In this document: piece after piece, positions 8,789 to 15,875 of the stretch
How positions within the stretch are numbered: the stretch's first letter is position 1
Layout: every line of letters starts with the position of its first letter
Assembly (NCBI GenBank): GCA_018660835.1
Contig: JABJJN010000020.1
Location: forward strand, 310,001 to 374,000
Length of the DNA stretch: 64,000 nt
Direction: 5' to 3'
Source: Gemmatimonadota bacterium
Lineage (GTDB): Bacteria > Latescibacterota > UBA2968 > UBA8231
Notes under the pieces: generated by a model
The model's database searches: none
The model's input: only the letters and a program-made list of their open reading frames with translations
Told to the model about the DNA's origin: nothing
Made by a program: the position numbers and the translations under genes

Positions 8789-10159
8789 CTATGCGGCTGG
8801 ATGCGGGTAACCCGCATCATATACTCGTTGACCTGCTTCGACCGCAGCTTTCCTCGCTGCTTCGACCAGATCCTGTGGTTTGTGCCCCATCTGAATACCC
8901 GCCAACCCGGCGATCACCATCGCTTCGCGTCGTTTCAGACGTACGCGCACATCCTGGACACTGTCCTTCATTACCGCAAGGATCTGAGGCGCGGACAGAT
9001 GATCCGTGATGGTCGCCTTCAGGCCGGCGGTCAAGACCTCATCATCATCGACCAACTCAAGAAGAGGCTCGAGAGCCTCAATACCTTCACGCCGGGCAAT
9101 CGTGGCCAGATCCGCATAGAACACGGACCAGTCCTCGTCGCTCATCGACATCAATGGACTCTCCCGCAATCTTGCCAGCAGATCATCGAGAACAACTCGC
9201 CCCTCAGATACCATCAGCTTGCCAGGCGTGTCACGAAAATAGGTCTCCAGCTTGGTGCGGACGATCGCCGGATTGTCGAGAGACTGAATCGACATCCAAC
9301 CCTCGATCGCCATCTGTCCTCGCACCGTGCGATGACGCAGAATCGTCGCCCCTCGCGTTTCAACCAGATCCTGCACCAGATCGGGTTCGGTGCCATCCAC
9401 GATGTACTGAACCGCCTCAGTCAATAATGTGGGTGCCCCACCCACCAAAGACTGCAATGACAGGATGCCGGCGACTCGTGCTTGCTCTGCGATATGATAA
9501 AGCGTCTCCGCCAGTTCCGATTCGGAGGCCTCCAGCAAGGGTCTCCCCATGTGCACAAATCGCTCTTCCGCGAGCAGATCAACGATGGCAGGTCCGGAAC
9601 GATCAGCCCCAGGATCTTCCCACTTCATCCAGCCCTGCCGCCCGAGCTCAACGAGCTGCCCTCGGACACGCGCCGTTGCCTGGGCCACCTCTTCCTCGTC
9701 CGCCTCACCCAGCAAGCTCACTTCCGTCTTGATGAAATCCTGAACCCGCTCAGACATATTGCAGTAGAACCGAGCCTTTGATTTTTCTGAGAGGGTTGGC
9801 AATACTCGCACCAGATCGAGCTGATCGACTTCGCGCATGGCGATCTGGATACTTCGATCGCTCAGGTGCTCAAGCGTGTCCAGATCCTGGACCCGCACCG
9901 TGTCGAGCAACTCCTCCCACTTGTTACATCCGTATGAACAGGCCAAAGCATGCTGCGACTCCTGCCGCGACAGGTCGAAGGCGGTCAGTTGATCGGCGCT
10001 CGCTTCAAGAGACAAACTGCTGGCACGCGGCAAATACGTCACAATACGATCGATGGCATCCACCGCACCTGCCTGAAAGGCCCTGTGCAGATCGCGTGCT
10101 TCTTTCTTGAGAAACTCGACGTTCGCCCGATCGGGCAGCGTGAGAGCTGGAGCAGACAT
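8789..10159 (-). CDS. FliG C-terminal / MotA cytoplasmic chimera (paralogue B)
   Basis: Soluble protein of 456 residues with no signal or membrane segment. Residues 8-87 form an N-terminal domain of the type that precedes ankyrin repeats in many bacterial proteins (FLKKEARDLHRAFQAG; QHALACSYGCNKWEELL). Residues 92-183 align with the FliG C-terminal domain: LSDRSIQIAMREVDQLDL and NMSERVQDFI compare with LTDRELQILLREVDQKDL and NMSERVRTFI in the FliG at 15.9-16.9 kb. Residues 213-309 and 342-437 are two copies of the MotA cytoplasmic part (IARREGIEALE; VDGTEPDLVQD). In the first copy the loop joins directly to the MotA-like tail IEGWMSIQSLDNPAIVRTKL, without TM3-TM4. Comparison is by eye. It is a tandem paralogue of the gene at 10386-11708 and lies upstream of an aldo/keto reductase. 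Function unknown. Confidence 0.85.
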   Translation of the reverse strand: MSAPALTLPDRANVEFLKKEARDLHRAFQAGAVDAIDRIVTYLPRASSLSLEASADQLTAFDLSRQESQHALACSYGCNKWEELLDTVRVQDLDTLEHLSDRSIQIAMREVDQLDLVRVLPTLSEKSKARFYCNMSERVQDFIKTEVSLLGEADEEEVAQATARVRGQLVELGRQGWMKWEDPGADRSGPAIVDLLAEERFVHMGRPLLEASESELAETLYHIAEQARVAGILSLQSLVGGAPTLLTEAVQYIVDGTEPDLVQDLVETRGATILRHRTVRGQMAIEGWMSIQSLDNPAIVRTKLETYFRDTPGKLMVSEGRVVLDDLLARLRESPLMSMSDEDWSVFYADLATIARREGIEALEPLLELVDDDEVLTAGLKATITDHLSAPQILAVMKDSVQDVRVRLKRREAMVIAGLAGIQMGHKPQDLVEAARKAAVEAGQRVYDAGYPHPAA

Positions 10160-10188
10160 AATTCACCCTTATCCGTGGTGTGCCTGAC

Positions 10189-10320
10189 GTCCGCTGTAGC
10201 AGGCAGGAAGAAGGGTCTGAGCGATGGCCAAAATACCTATGTCCATCGCTTCGCGATTGCCGTGCAACCGCTGACGTGGTACAGCGCCAAAGTCGAGTGG
10301 GTTCAACCCTTCCCGCGGAC
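10189..10320 (-). promoter_or_regulatory. Candidate structured leader B upstream of chimera B
   Basis: Non-coding 132-base element ending 29 bp before the ATG of chimera B. On the minus strand it begins GTCCGCGGGAAGGG and ends with GCGGAC, so its ends can pair. A small hairpin GGGT-TGA-ACCC follows the first block. The leader of chimera A (11737-11817) has the same layout with hairpin GGGC-AAA-GCCC, a compensatory change at the fourth pair. The shared blocks could alternatively be duplicated promoter DNA rather than RNA. Confidence 0.5.
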
Positions 10321-10325
10321 AAAGC

Positions 10326-10371
10326 GGCTCCCCGATGAGCCTTACCGATTGAGATACCTCACCGGGGAGCC
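10326..10371 (-). terminator. Nine-base-pair inverted repeat between the chimera genes
   Basis: GGCTCCCCG at 10326-10334 pairs perfectly with CGGGGAGCC at 10363-10371. A GAGCC at 10337-10341 can instead pair with GGCTC at 10326-10330, giving two mutually exclusive hairpins. It sits 14 bp downstream of the chimera A stop and immediately upstream of leader B. No U-run follows, so it could be an mRNA-processing or attenuator-like structure rather than a classic terminator. Confidence 0.4.
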
Positions 10372-10385
10372 CATGTCAATTGAAA

Positions 10386-11708
10386 TCAGCTGGTAGCCGT
10401 CTCCGTCACGGTCTTCGTCACCACGTCAGGATGCGCCCCTGCCACAACAGCAAGCAGGCCTGCGCTGGCGGCGAAGTGGTGCCGTTCCAATCGCGAGATC
10501 TCAGCTTCCATCTGCGCCATGAGATCAGCGCGCAGTTCGGCGTGATCCCGTGCAGCAATCACTTGCTCCAGTCCCGCCTTGAGCAGAGGTAGCTCGACGA
10601 CTTGAGCCGCCGAAGCCAGCGCCTCGAGACCGCCATTGCGTGCGGCAAAACCCAGATGCAGAAACAGGACAGCCAGATCACCCGGTGCGCGCGCCGCCAG
10701 CCAGCCACGCTCGATCCAGTCACGCAATTCATCAGCCGTGATCTGCTCGCGTGATCGATTCGGCGTCTCACCGACGCCCGCATCGAGATAGTGGACCTGC
10801 ATCTTGTGGAAGATGATCCATGGATTGTCCCCCGCCTGCAGAGAAGCGATGCCTTGGATCACCATGTCCAATCGCACGCGCCGGTTACGCGCCATCGTCT
10901 CGGTGCGCACCCGCAGGATGTCAGCGATCAGCTCCGGGTTGGTCCCATCTACGGCCAAACGGATTCCCTCCCTGAGTGCATTCACTCGACGACCGCGCGG
11001 GATATAGGACTCCAATGCGAGAATGCCATCGCGACGGGCAACTTCGGTCAGCTCAGCATAGATCTCGGCGATCTCCTCCACTTCGAGCTCTTCGAAGGAG
11101 ATATCTCCCACGGGATCATCATGTTGAACGGGCGGTGTCAGGTCCACTTCCCCCTCGAAGGGCAGAGCATCCGCCGCCGGCGGCCAAGTGATCTGACCAT
11201 TGTCTCGCAGCGTTTCGGCCCACTCCAGGATCCTCTGGCGCGACACAGTCGGCTCGTGAGCGGGCAGATCGCGTGCCAGCGTCTTCGACTCCTCTATGAT
11301 GAAACTGCGCACACGACGTGACATGTTCGTGAGGAAACGTCCACGCAGAGCGTCGGAGGCACCGACGATGGCACGGGATAGATCCTTCTGTGAGATCTGC
11401 CGCAGCAGTGTCTGCGTCTCTCGGTCATTCAGACGCGAGAGTTCATCGAAGTCGGATGTTTCGACGGCGCCCCGCAGACCATCCCAACTGCTGAGACCGT
11501 ATTCGCGTGCCAGAACATGCTGCGCTTCCTGCAACGACAGATCCATCGCGCGTAGAGCGTCATCGAAAAGTACGGTAGCTCGTGGTAGATGTTCCTGGAT
11601 GCGTGTGACGGCTTCATGATCACCGTCAGCAAAGGCCTTATGCAGACCCTTGGCCTGCTTGCGCAGGTTTTCAAGACTCGCCCGGGCGGGCAGCTTCTTA
11701 CTGGACAT
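10386..11708 (-). CDS. FliG C-terminal / MotA cytoplasmic chimera (paralogue A)
   Basis: Soluble protein of 440 residues with the same domain order as paralogue B. Residues 6-84 are the ankyrin-associated N-terminal domain (LRKQAKGLHKAFADGD; QHVLAREYGLSSWDGL). Residues 88-178 are FliG-C-like (LNDRETQTLLRQISQKDLSR; FLTNMSRRVRSFI; LRDNGQITW). Residues 211-309 are a MotA-cytoplasmic module (EIYAELTEVARRDGILALE; LAVDGTNPELIADIL; MVIQGIASLQAGDNPWII). Residues 342-436 are a weaker second copy (FAARNGGLEALA; LLAVVAGAHPDVV). The membrane helices that separate these segments in real MotA are missing. The start at 11708 is chosen for the GAGAGAGGG upstream; an in-frame ATG also exists at 11729. The acidic linker at 183-210 is probably flexible. 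No known family has this architecture to my knowledge; the function is not known. Confidence 0.85.
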   Translation of the reverse strand: MSSKKLPARASLENLRKQAKGLHKAFADGDHEAVTRIQEHLPRATVLFDDALRAMDLSLQEAQHVLAREYGLSSWDGLRGAVETSDFDELSRLNDRETQTLLRQISQKDLSRAIVGASDALRGRFLTNMSRRVRSFIIEESKTLARDLPAHEPTVSRQRILEWAETLRDNGQITWPPAADALPFEGEVDLTPPVQHDDPVGDISFEELEVEEIAEIYAELTEVARRDGILALESYIPRGRRVNALREGIRLAVDGTNPELIADILRVRTETMARNRRVRLDMVIQGIASLQAGDNPWIIFHKMQVHYLDAGVGETPNRSREQITADELRDWIERGWLAARAPGDLAVLFLHLGFAARNGGLEALASAAQVVELPLLKAGLEQVIAARDHAELRADLMAQMEAEISRLERHHFAASAGLLAVVAGAHPDVVTKTVTETATS

Positions 11709-11736
11709 ACTACACCCTCTCTCGTTCAACGCCCGT

Positions 11737-11817
11737 GTCCGCTGGTCAGGCTGGAAAGAAGGTCAATGTGAGGACTGCAACGGCAAAATCGAAGTGGGCT
11801 TTGCCCTTCCCGCGGAC
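11737..11817 (-). promoter_or_regulatory. Candidate structured leader A upstream of chimera A
   Basis: An 81-base element 28 bp before the chimera A start. On the minus strand it opens with the same 14 bases as leader B (GTCCGCGGGAAGGG), has a GGGC-AAA-GCCC hairpin, shares a CTTCTTTCCAGCCTG-like block, and closes with GCGGAC, complementary to its first six bases. The middle is about 50 bases shorter than in leader B. Conservation of ends and hairpin with a divergent middle suggests regulatory or RNA structure; a duplicated promoter is the alternative. Confidence 0.5.
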
Positions 11818-12023
11818 GTGGCAGCGCCTCCGAGCGCTACCCAATAGGTATTGAAGGGAAAGACGAAAGTCAACTGGGAGGCACAGCCATTCCCTGGGCC
11901 GGACTCCCGCGCGCTCGTGATTCACTAGGACGGAACTCAGAAATGCACTACTGGCAAATTCACAGGCAAGGGCATTCATTTCACCAGATTCCTGAGTGTC
12001 CAGTATCCGAAAGAGAGATTCCG
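11818..12023 (+). other. Intergenic region between divergent genes
   Basis: Together with leader A this makes about 315 bp between chimera A (minus) and the jelly-roll-like gene (plus). It must hold promoters for both. An upstream in-frame ATG at 11943 would extend the plus-strand gene, but the extension has no recognisable sequence. No other structure was seen. Confidence 0.4.
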
Positions 12024-12545
12024 ATGAGCCCACGGATCATTGATCTGGAAAATGCCGATCACAGAGATTTGCTGAATGCCGAATGGCGTTACGCCGATGG
12101 GCTCGTGCCCGGTGAGCCCAATGGCGGCCTGGTCAACGAACTGGCAGAAACACCTGCCCGCCTGGCGGACTACGACGACAGCAACTGGGATATCATAGAC
12201 GATATTCAACTCGGTCGATCAACAGGATTCTGCTTCGGCTGGTATCGAATGACCGTCACACTGCCGGAGACCATCGACGGTGAACTCCTCGCAGGAAGGT
12301 CAGTCTTTTTCGAAACCTGTGTCGACGACTACGGCGAGTTATGGATCGACTCAGAGTGTGACATGGCCTTTGGCGAAACAGGTCGTGGTTGTGTGTCGGG
12401 TTTCAACTATCCACAACGAGTCTGCCTCGCAGAGCAGGCCGAACCAGGTCGTGAACACGTGATCGCCGTACTCGCTGTCAACGGGCCCTTTGGCCGCCCT
12501 GGTGGTGGCATCTTCCTGCGGTATGCACGTCTGACGGTCGAATAG
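12024..12545 (+). CDS. Stand-alone galactose-binding-like (jelly-roll) domain protein
   Basis: Protein of 173 residues resembling the N-terminal sugar-binding jelly roll of GH2-type glycosidases and sialate esterases. Pattern features include the aromatic strand GFCFGWYRMTVTLPE, an FFETCVDDYGELWIDSE stretch typical of these domains (..DD.aevwvNg..), and a final GGGIFLRYARLTVE strand. No catalytic domain is attached and no signal peptide is visible. The start at 12024 has a GAGAG Shine-Dalgarno, whereas the ATG at 11943 does not. It is divergent from chimera A. The role may be carbohydrate binding, by analogy only. Confidence 0.6.
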   Translation: MSPRIIDLENADHRDLLNAEWRYADGLVPGEPNGGLVNELAETPARLADYDDSNWDIIDDIQLGRSTGFCFGWYRMTVTLPETIDGELLAGRSVFFETCVDDYGELWIDSECDMAFGETGRGCVSGFNYPQRVCLAEQAEPGREHVIAVLAVNGPFGRPGGGIFLRYARLTVE

Positions 12546-12574
12546 ATCGCCGAGGATGGCCGCAGAGTCCTGAC

Positions 12575-13432
12575 TCAGTGCAAAGGTCGACCGCAGCCGG
12601 CAAAAGTGCGCCCATCCCAGTCAATGCGCACATACTTCGGATAGATTTGGTCATCCATCGTGTCCGCACAGGGTCCTGCCGTCAACGTGACGATCAACGA
12701 TTGATCGCCTGAAGTTGTTGAGTACGTGGTGCGGTGTGCCTCGAGATCATTGGCGGGCCCAGGACACGGGGCCAGCGTCTCTTTTTGGCCATAGTCGTGG
12801 ATGAAGCGAATCTGACGACCCTCGGTGATTTCCAGCGTCCATCCCGGCTCATTGCCCGTCGCACGAAAATCGACCCCATCGAGCTTGGCCTGTGCCCAGA
12901 TCGCTGCACGTCGATTCTCATGGGGCTGAGTGTGCATCGGACCCTCATCAGCCAACCTTGTCAGGGGCCGGCAAGCGAGGAGGAGTCCCAATGTCAAAGC
13001 GAAGCACAGCCATTTGCAGTGGGATGACATGACTGCCATGAACGATGAATAGTGGTGATGGTGCTCGTGTGGATGATCATGATCGTGACCATGATCATCC
13101 TCGATCCGCATCTGCTCGGATCGATCGCTGATCTGCTGCGGGGCCAGCAGACCTTGGCTCGTCGTCACCAGATGCAGTGTCCGCAGCCATCTTTCATAGT
13201 ACGTCGATGACTCACCCTCTTGCTCGGCCTTGGCAATTTGCTCAGCGAGGGTCTCGCTGAACTGCTTCCATGCAAAGGCACCCTGCTCGTTCAGTGCAAC
13301 GGCCAGGCCAAAGACGCGCGCCTCCCATGGGGAAGTGAAGAGGATTTCACCATTCTCTCTTGGCAGCGCAATCTCCGGCGGCATCTGTGCGACTGTGGCG
13401 TCAACTGTCGCGTCGTCAACTAGCGGATCCAC
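12575..13432 (-). CDS. Nitrile hydratase accessory protein fused to His-rich linker and lipoprotein domain
   Basis: Open frame of 285 residues with two parts. Residues 1-100 match nitrile hydratase activator proteins ([47 protein letters not shown]), which help load the metal into the enzyme. Residues 112-127 are a His-rich tract ([14 protein letters not shown]) suited to binding cobalt. Without a stop the frame continues into a hydrophobic segment with a lipobox-like LLLAC (Cys154) and a ~110-residue COG3650-like domain ([29 protein letters not shown]). The start overlaps the alpha-subunit stop by 17 bp. An internal ATG at 13039 or 13030 could start a separate lipoprotein, though no Shine-Dalgarno is evident. 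Fusion, internal start, or an assembly indel are all possible. Confidence 0.75.
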   Translation of the reverse strand: MDPLVDDATVDATVAQMPPEIALPRENGEILFTSPWEARVFGLAVALNEQGAFAWKQFSETLAEQIAKAEQEGESSTYYERWLRTLHLVTTSQGLLAPQQISDRSEQMRIEDDHGHDHDHPHEHHHHYSSFMAVMSSHCKWLCFALTLGLLLACRPLTRLADEGPMHTQPHENRRAAIWAQAKLDGVDFRATGNEPGWTLEITEGRQIRFIHDYGQKETLAPCPGPANDLEAHRTTYSTTSGDQSLIVTLTAGPCADTMDDQIYPKYVRIDWDGRTFAGCGRPLH

Positions 13433-14003
13433 GAGCTACCTCCCCTACACCGATCATCGAGTCGCGCGTGACGATCTCTGCCAGCGCTTCTTCGCTCATT
13501 CCCTCCGTGCCCGCAGGACGCTTCGGCAACACCATGTAGCGGATGTCCGAATTGCTGTCCCACACACGGACTTCGGTCGATTCCGGCAGGTCGAGATCGA
13601 ATTCCTTCAACACCGTTCGGGGTTCGCTGACAGCACGAGATCTGTATGCGAAAGACTTGTACCATGTCGGTGGCAAGCCGAGAACCGACCACGGATAACA
13701 GGAACACAGAGTGCAGACAACCATGTTGTGTACTTCATCGGTATTCTCCGTCACCACCAATTCAGCCCCATGCGGATCGGTAAAACCAAGCTCCGCGATC
13801 GCTGCTCTGCCATCCGCCAGCAACCGTTCTTTGTACGCCGGATCCGACCAGGCCCTTGCCACAACCTGCGCGCCCCGCATCGGACCGATATCCTCCTCGT
13901 AGTTCTTGACGATCTCATCGATTCGAGTCGACGTGATCAACCCCTTCTCTACCAGCAAGGATTCAAGGGCCTTCGTCAGAACCGCCGGATCTTCACTCGC
14001 CAT
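13416..14003 (-). CDS. nthA: Nitrile hydratase alpha subunit, cobalt type
   Basis: Catalytic subunit of nitrile hydratase, which hydrates nitriles to amides. The length of 195 residues is close to normal. The metal-binding claw is [10 protein letters not shown] at residues 96-105. Cys97, Cys100 and Cys102 are the ligands, and Thr98 and Tyr103 are the residues typical of the Co(III) rather than Fe(III) class. Later family sequence includes [29 protein letters not shown] and [11 protein letters not shown]. The start overlaps the beta-subunit 3' end by 11 bp and the stop overlaps the accessory gene, giving the beta-alpha-activator order common in cobalt enzymes. Confidence 0.95.
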   Translation of the reverse strand: MASEDPAVLTKALESLLVEKGLITSTRIDEIVKNYEEDIGPMRGAQVVARAWSDPAYKERLLADGRAAIAELGFTDPHGAELVVTENTDEVHNMVVCTLCSCYPWSVLGLPPTWYKSFAYRSRAVSEPRTVLKEFDLDLPESTEVRVWDSNSDIRYMVLPKRPAGTEGMSEEALAEIVTRDSMIGVGEVARGSAS

Positions 14004-14664
14004 CAGTTGCTACCTCCTCCTCCAGATACGACTCCCACATATCCAATACGACACTGCTGTTCGTCTCAGCCTGGTCGCCCCACAGTTCGACTCCATCGAA
14101 CCGCACGGCGTACATCGGTTGTGGGCCGTCGAAACCATCGATCGGCTCGTCATCTTGAAAACCTTGCGGCCTGTATCGAAGGATCACCGTGCCTCGACGC
14201 CCTCTCACGTATCGCGGCAGCCGCGTGTGACCATCCGGGTGAATCGTGCGGGCCACGACCTGATCACCCACGTCAAAACGCGGCTCCGCGGCGTCGACTG
14301 AATCGACGGCGCTCCGGGCCTCGCCGGCACTGAGCGCCTTTGCATAGGCCTCAGGGTCATCCGCGGGCAGGTCTGCCTTCTGATTCGTGGCGTACTTCGC
14401 CACGGAAGCATCGAATTCCTCCTGCGTGATGACACCGCTCTGCATCAGCGTGTTGATGCGGGCCAAGAGCCAGCGTTTGTAATAGCTCGATCCCAGATAG
14501 ACAGCAGGGTCCAGTGATTCCAGACTGAAGCGGCCACCACCATTCACGGCCATCGCGTTGGATATTCCATGAACACGGGCCTCCCACTCGTCGTGGTAGG
14601 ACAGTTCGTCGCGGACAATGGGACCGAATCCATGCATCCCACCCATATCATGTACGCCGTCCAT
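13993..14664 (-). CDS. nthB: Nitrile hydratase beta subunit
   Basis: Partner subunit of 223 residues. The N-terminus [16 protein letters not shown] is diagnostic of the family. It is followed by the helical [12 protein letters not shown] and [20 protein letters not shown] regions, and a C-terminal SH3-like barrel ([44 protein letters not shown]). The start at 14664 is preceded by AGGAGAG and matches the conserved family start. A much longer upstream open reading extension overlaps the GH113-like gene in another frame and is rejected. First gene of the nitrile hydratase operon. Confidence 0.95.
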   Translation of the reverse strand: MDGVHDMGGMHGFGPIVRDELSYHDEWEARVHGISNAMAVNGGGRFSLESLDPAVYLGSSYYKRWLLARINTLMQSGVITQEEFDASVAKYATNQKADLPADDPEAYAKALSAGEARSAVDSVDAAEPRFDVGDQVVARTIHPDGHTRLPRYVRGRRGTVILRYRPQGFQDDEPIDGFDGPQPMYAVRFDGVELWGDQAETNSSVVLDMWESYLEEEVATDGE

Positions 14665-14712
14665 CAAACTCTCCTGTGTCGTTTTGCGTCGTCGCAATAA
14701 ACAAACCCCTTC

Positions 14713-14740
14713 GCCGGTTGATCTCAAATCACCTACCGGC
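14713..14740 (-). terminator. Probable terminator of the GH113-like gene
   Basis: On the minus strand GCCGGT plus TGAT pairs with ATCA plus ACCGGC, with a 3-base bulge, followed by GAAGGGG and a T-rich run (TTTGTTT). The stem begins in the last codons of the lipoprotein gene. It is plausible as a Rho-independent terminator before the nitrile hydratase operon. Confidence 0.45.
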
Positions 14741-15784
14741 ACCGAACCACCGTGACATGACCCGCTGTGCCGGTTTTGTCTGCGGCAGATAGTCATCGTC
14801 GTCACCCAGATCATCACCGGGCCGCACATCCGCATCCCACTCCCATATGAAGAGCCCCGCAAACCAGTCCTGTTCCCAAAACACCCTGAACATCGCCTCG
14901 TATGCATCCGCTTGTTCCTGCACATCCACGGCGGCCTGCACATCGAAGTTCCACGGCTCCACGGCACCACCGGCAATGCTGCGGTAGCCAATCTCCGTAA
15001 ACAGAATCGGCCGATCCCAGGTAGCACACAGACGGTCTATGAGTCGTACATGGGGCCGCCAGCCTCTGATCAGTTCATCGACACTGGCATCGGTCCTGTG
15101 CGTCAGCGGGAAATAGGCGTGAATGCCGATGAAATCAACTTGATCCCAGAAGCCAACGTGCACCGCATCGTCCCAGTTGGCGCCGTATGTCAGAGGTCCT
15201 GAATAGATCTGACGAATCTCGCCGATCAGAGTAGACCAGAAGGCGGGACGCTCCCTCGTCGCACGCCCTAGTTCGACACCGATGCTGAACATATCTGCCT
15301 GCTGCTGTTCGGCAAGAAGTGCATAGTGAAGGATGAACGTGCGATAGTCGGCTTCCCAGGTCTCCCACTCCGTGTCGGTGTCGAAACCGATGGTCCCGCG
15401 CCACTGACCAGGTACATCCTGGGTTAGCCAGATATGCGGCTTGAGCAATGTGCGGATACCGCGGGCCCGGGCACGCGTAATCGTCTCCGTCAGACCCGCG
15501 TCGGTCTCACCCCAGCGCACACGCGTCGTGCGCAGTCGAATGTCAGGATCATCGAAGCGGGACTGCCAGCCAAAGGGGGTCACCGCAATCCAGCGTACCC
15601 CTGCCGCATCGAGTTCATCGAGAGCCACTTCCGCAAGTTGATTGGATACATCGAGACTGACACCGGCGATCTTGGCAGGTTGGTCGGCAAAGGGATTCGC
15701 TTCGTGGCGCACGGGATTGTCGTCGCCACAGCCGGCGAGACTGATGATCGTCGCACACAGCAGACATTTCGTGGTGAGTCTCAC
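14729..15784 (-). CDS. Lipoprotein with GH113-like (beta-mannanase type) TIM barrel
   Basis: Lipoprotein of 351 residues: signal LCATIISLAGC with acylated Cys19. The rest resembles GH113-type glycosidases. The strand GVRWIAVTPFGWQ, the RIRxxLKPHIWL-type strand (GIRTLLKPHIWL), acid/base candidate Glu171 in SIGVELGRA, and nucleophile candidate Glu264 in PILFTEIGYRS all occupy expected places. The C-terminal FAGLFIWEWDAD strand completes the barrel. The GTG start at 15784 lies inside the 38-bp repeat array after fliG and has no clear Shine-Dalgarno, so translation could be inefficient or coupled to fliG. It probably acts on mannan or a related glycan; the exact substrate is uncertain. Confidence 0.8.
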   Translation of the reverse strand: MRLTTKCLLCATIISLAGCGDDNPVRHEANPFADQPAKIAGVSLDVSNQLAEVALDELDAAGVRWIAVTPFGWQSRFDDPDIRLRTTRVRWGETDAGLTETITRARARGIRTLLKPHIWLTQDVPGQWRGTIGFDTDTEWETWEADYRTFILHYALLAEQQQADMFSIGVELGRATRERPAFWSTLIGEIRQIYSGPLTYGANWDDAVHVGFWDQVDFIGIHAYFPLTHRTDASVDELIRGWRPHVRLIDRLCATWDRPILFTEIGYRSIAGGAVEPWNFDVQAAVDVQEQADAYEAMFRVFWEQDWFAGLFIWEWDADVRPGDDLGDDDDYLPQTKPAQRVMSRWFGAGR

Positions 15785-15785
15785 A

Positions 15786-15875
15786 CGAAGGCGTCGTCGA
15801 AACGACGCCGATTCCTCTCTACACGAAGGCGTCGTCGAAACGACGCCGCTTCCTCTCTACACGAAGGCGTCGTCG
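15786..15875 (-). repeat. Tandem 38-bp repeat with UUCG-loop hairpins spanning the fliG 3' end
   Basis: Two full 38-bp units and a partial third. Each full unit contains a perfect 8-bp stem (GGCGTCGT / ACGACGCC) around a TTCG loop on the minus strand, at 15790-15809 and 15828-15847. Unit starts are 38 bp apart (15790, 15828, 15866). The third copy lies inside the fliG coding end (encoding DDAFV and stop), so the array looks like a tandem duplication of the fliG 3' end. It ends at the GTG of the downstream lipoprotein. The hairpins may terminate transcription or stabilise the mRNA. Confidence 0.8.

Noticed and set aside
8789..11708. Reading the chimeras as ordinary ankyrin or Lrp-like regulators on the strength of their N-terminus
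   Set aside because: No ankyrin repeats follow, and the remaining 350 residues match FliG-C and MotA patterns instead.
13230..14333. A 367-residue plus-strand frame
   Set aside because: It runs antisense to the nitrile hydratase genes, with Arg/His-rich composition typical of a shadow frame.
13993..15027. N-terminal extension of the nitrile hydratase beta subunit to 344 residues
   Set aside because: The extra 121 residues overlap the GH113-like gene and precede the family start MDGVHDMGG with its AGGAGAG ribosome site.
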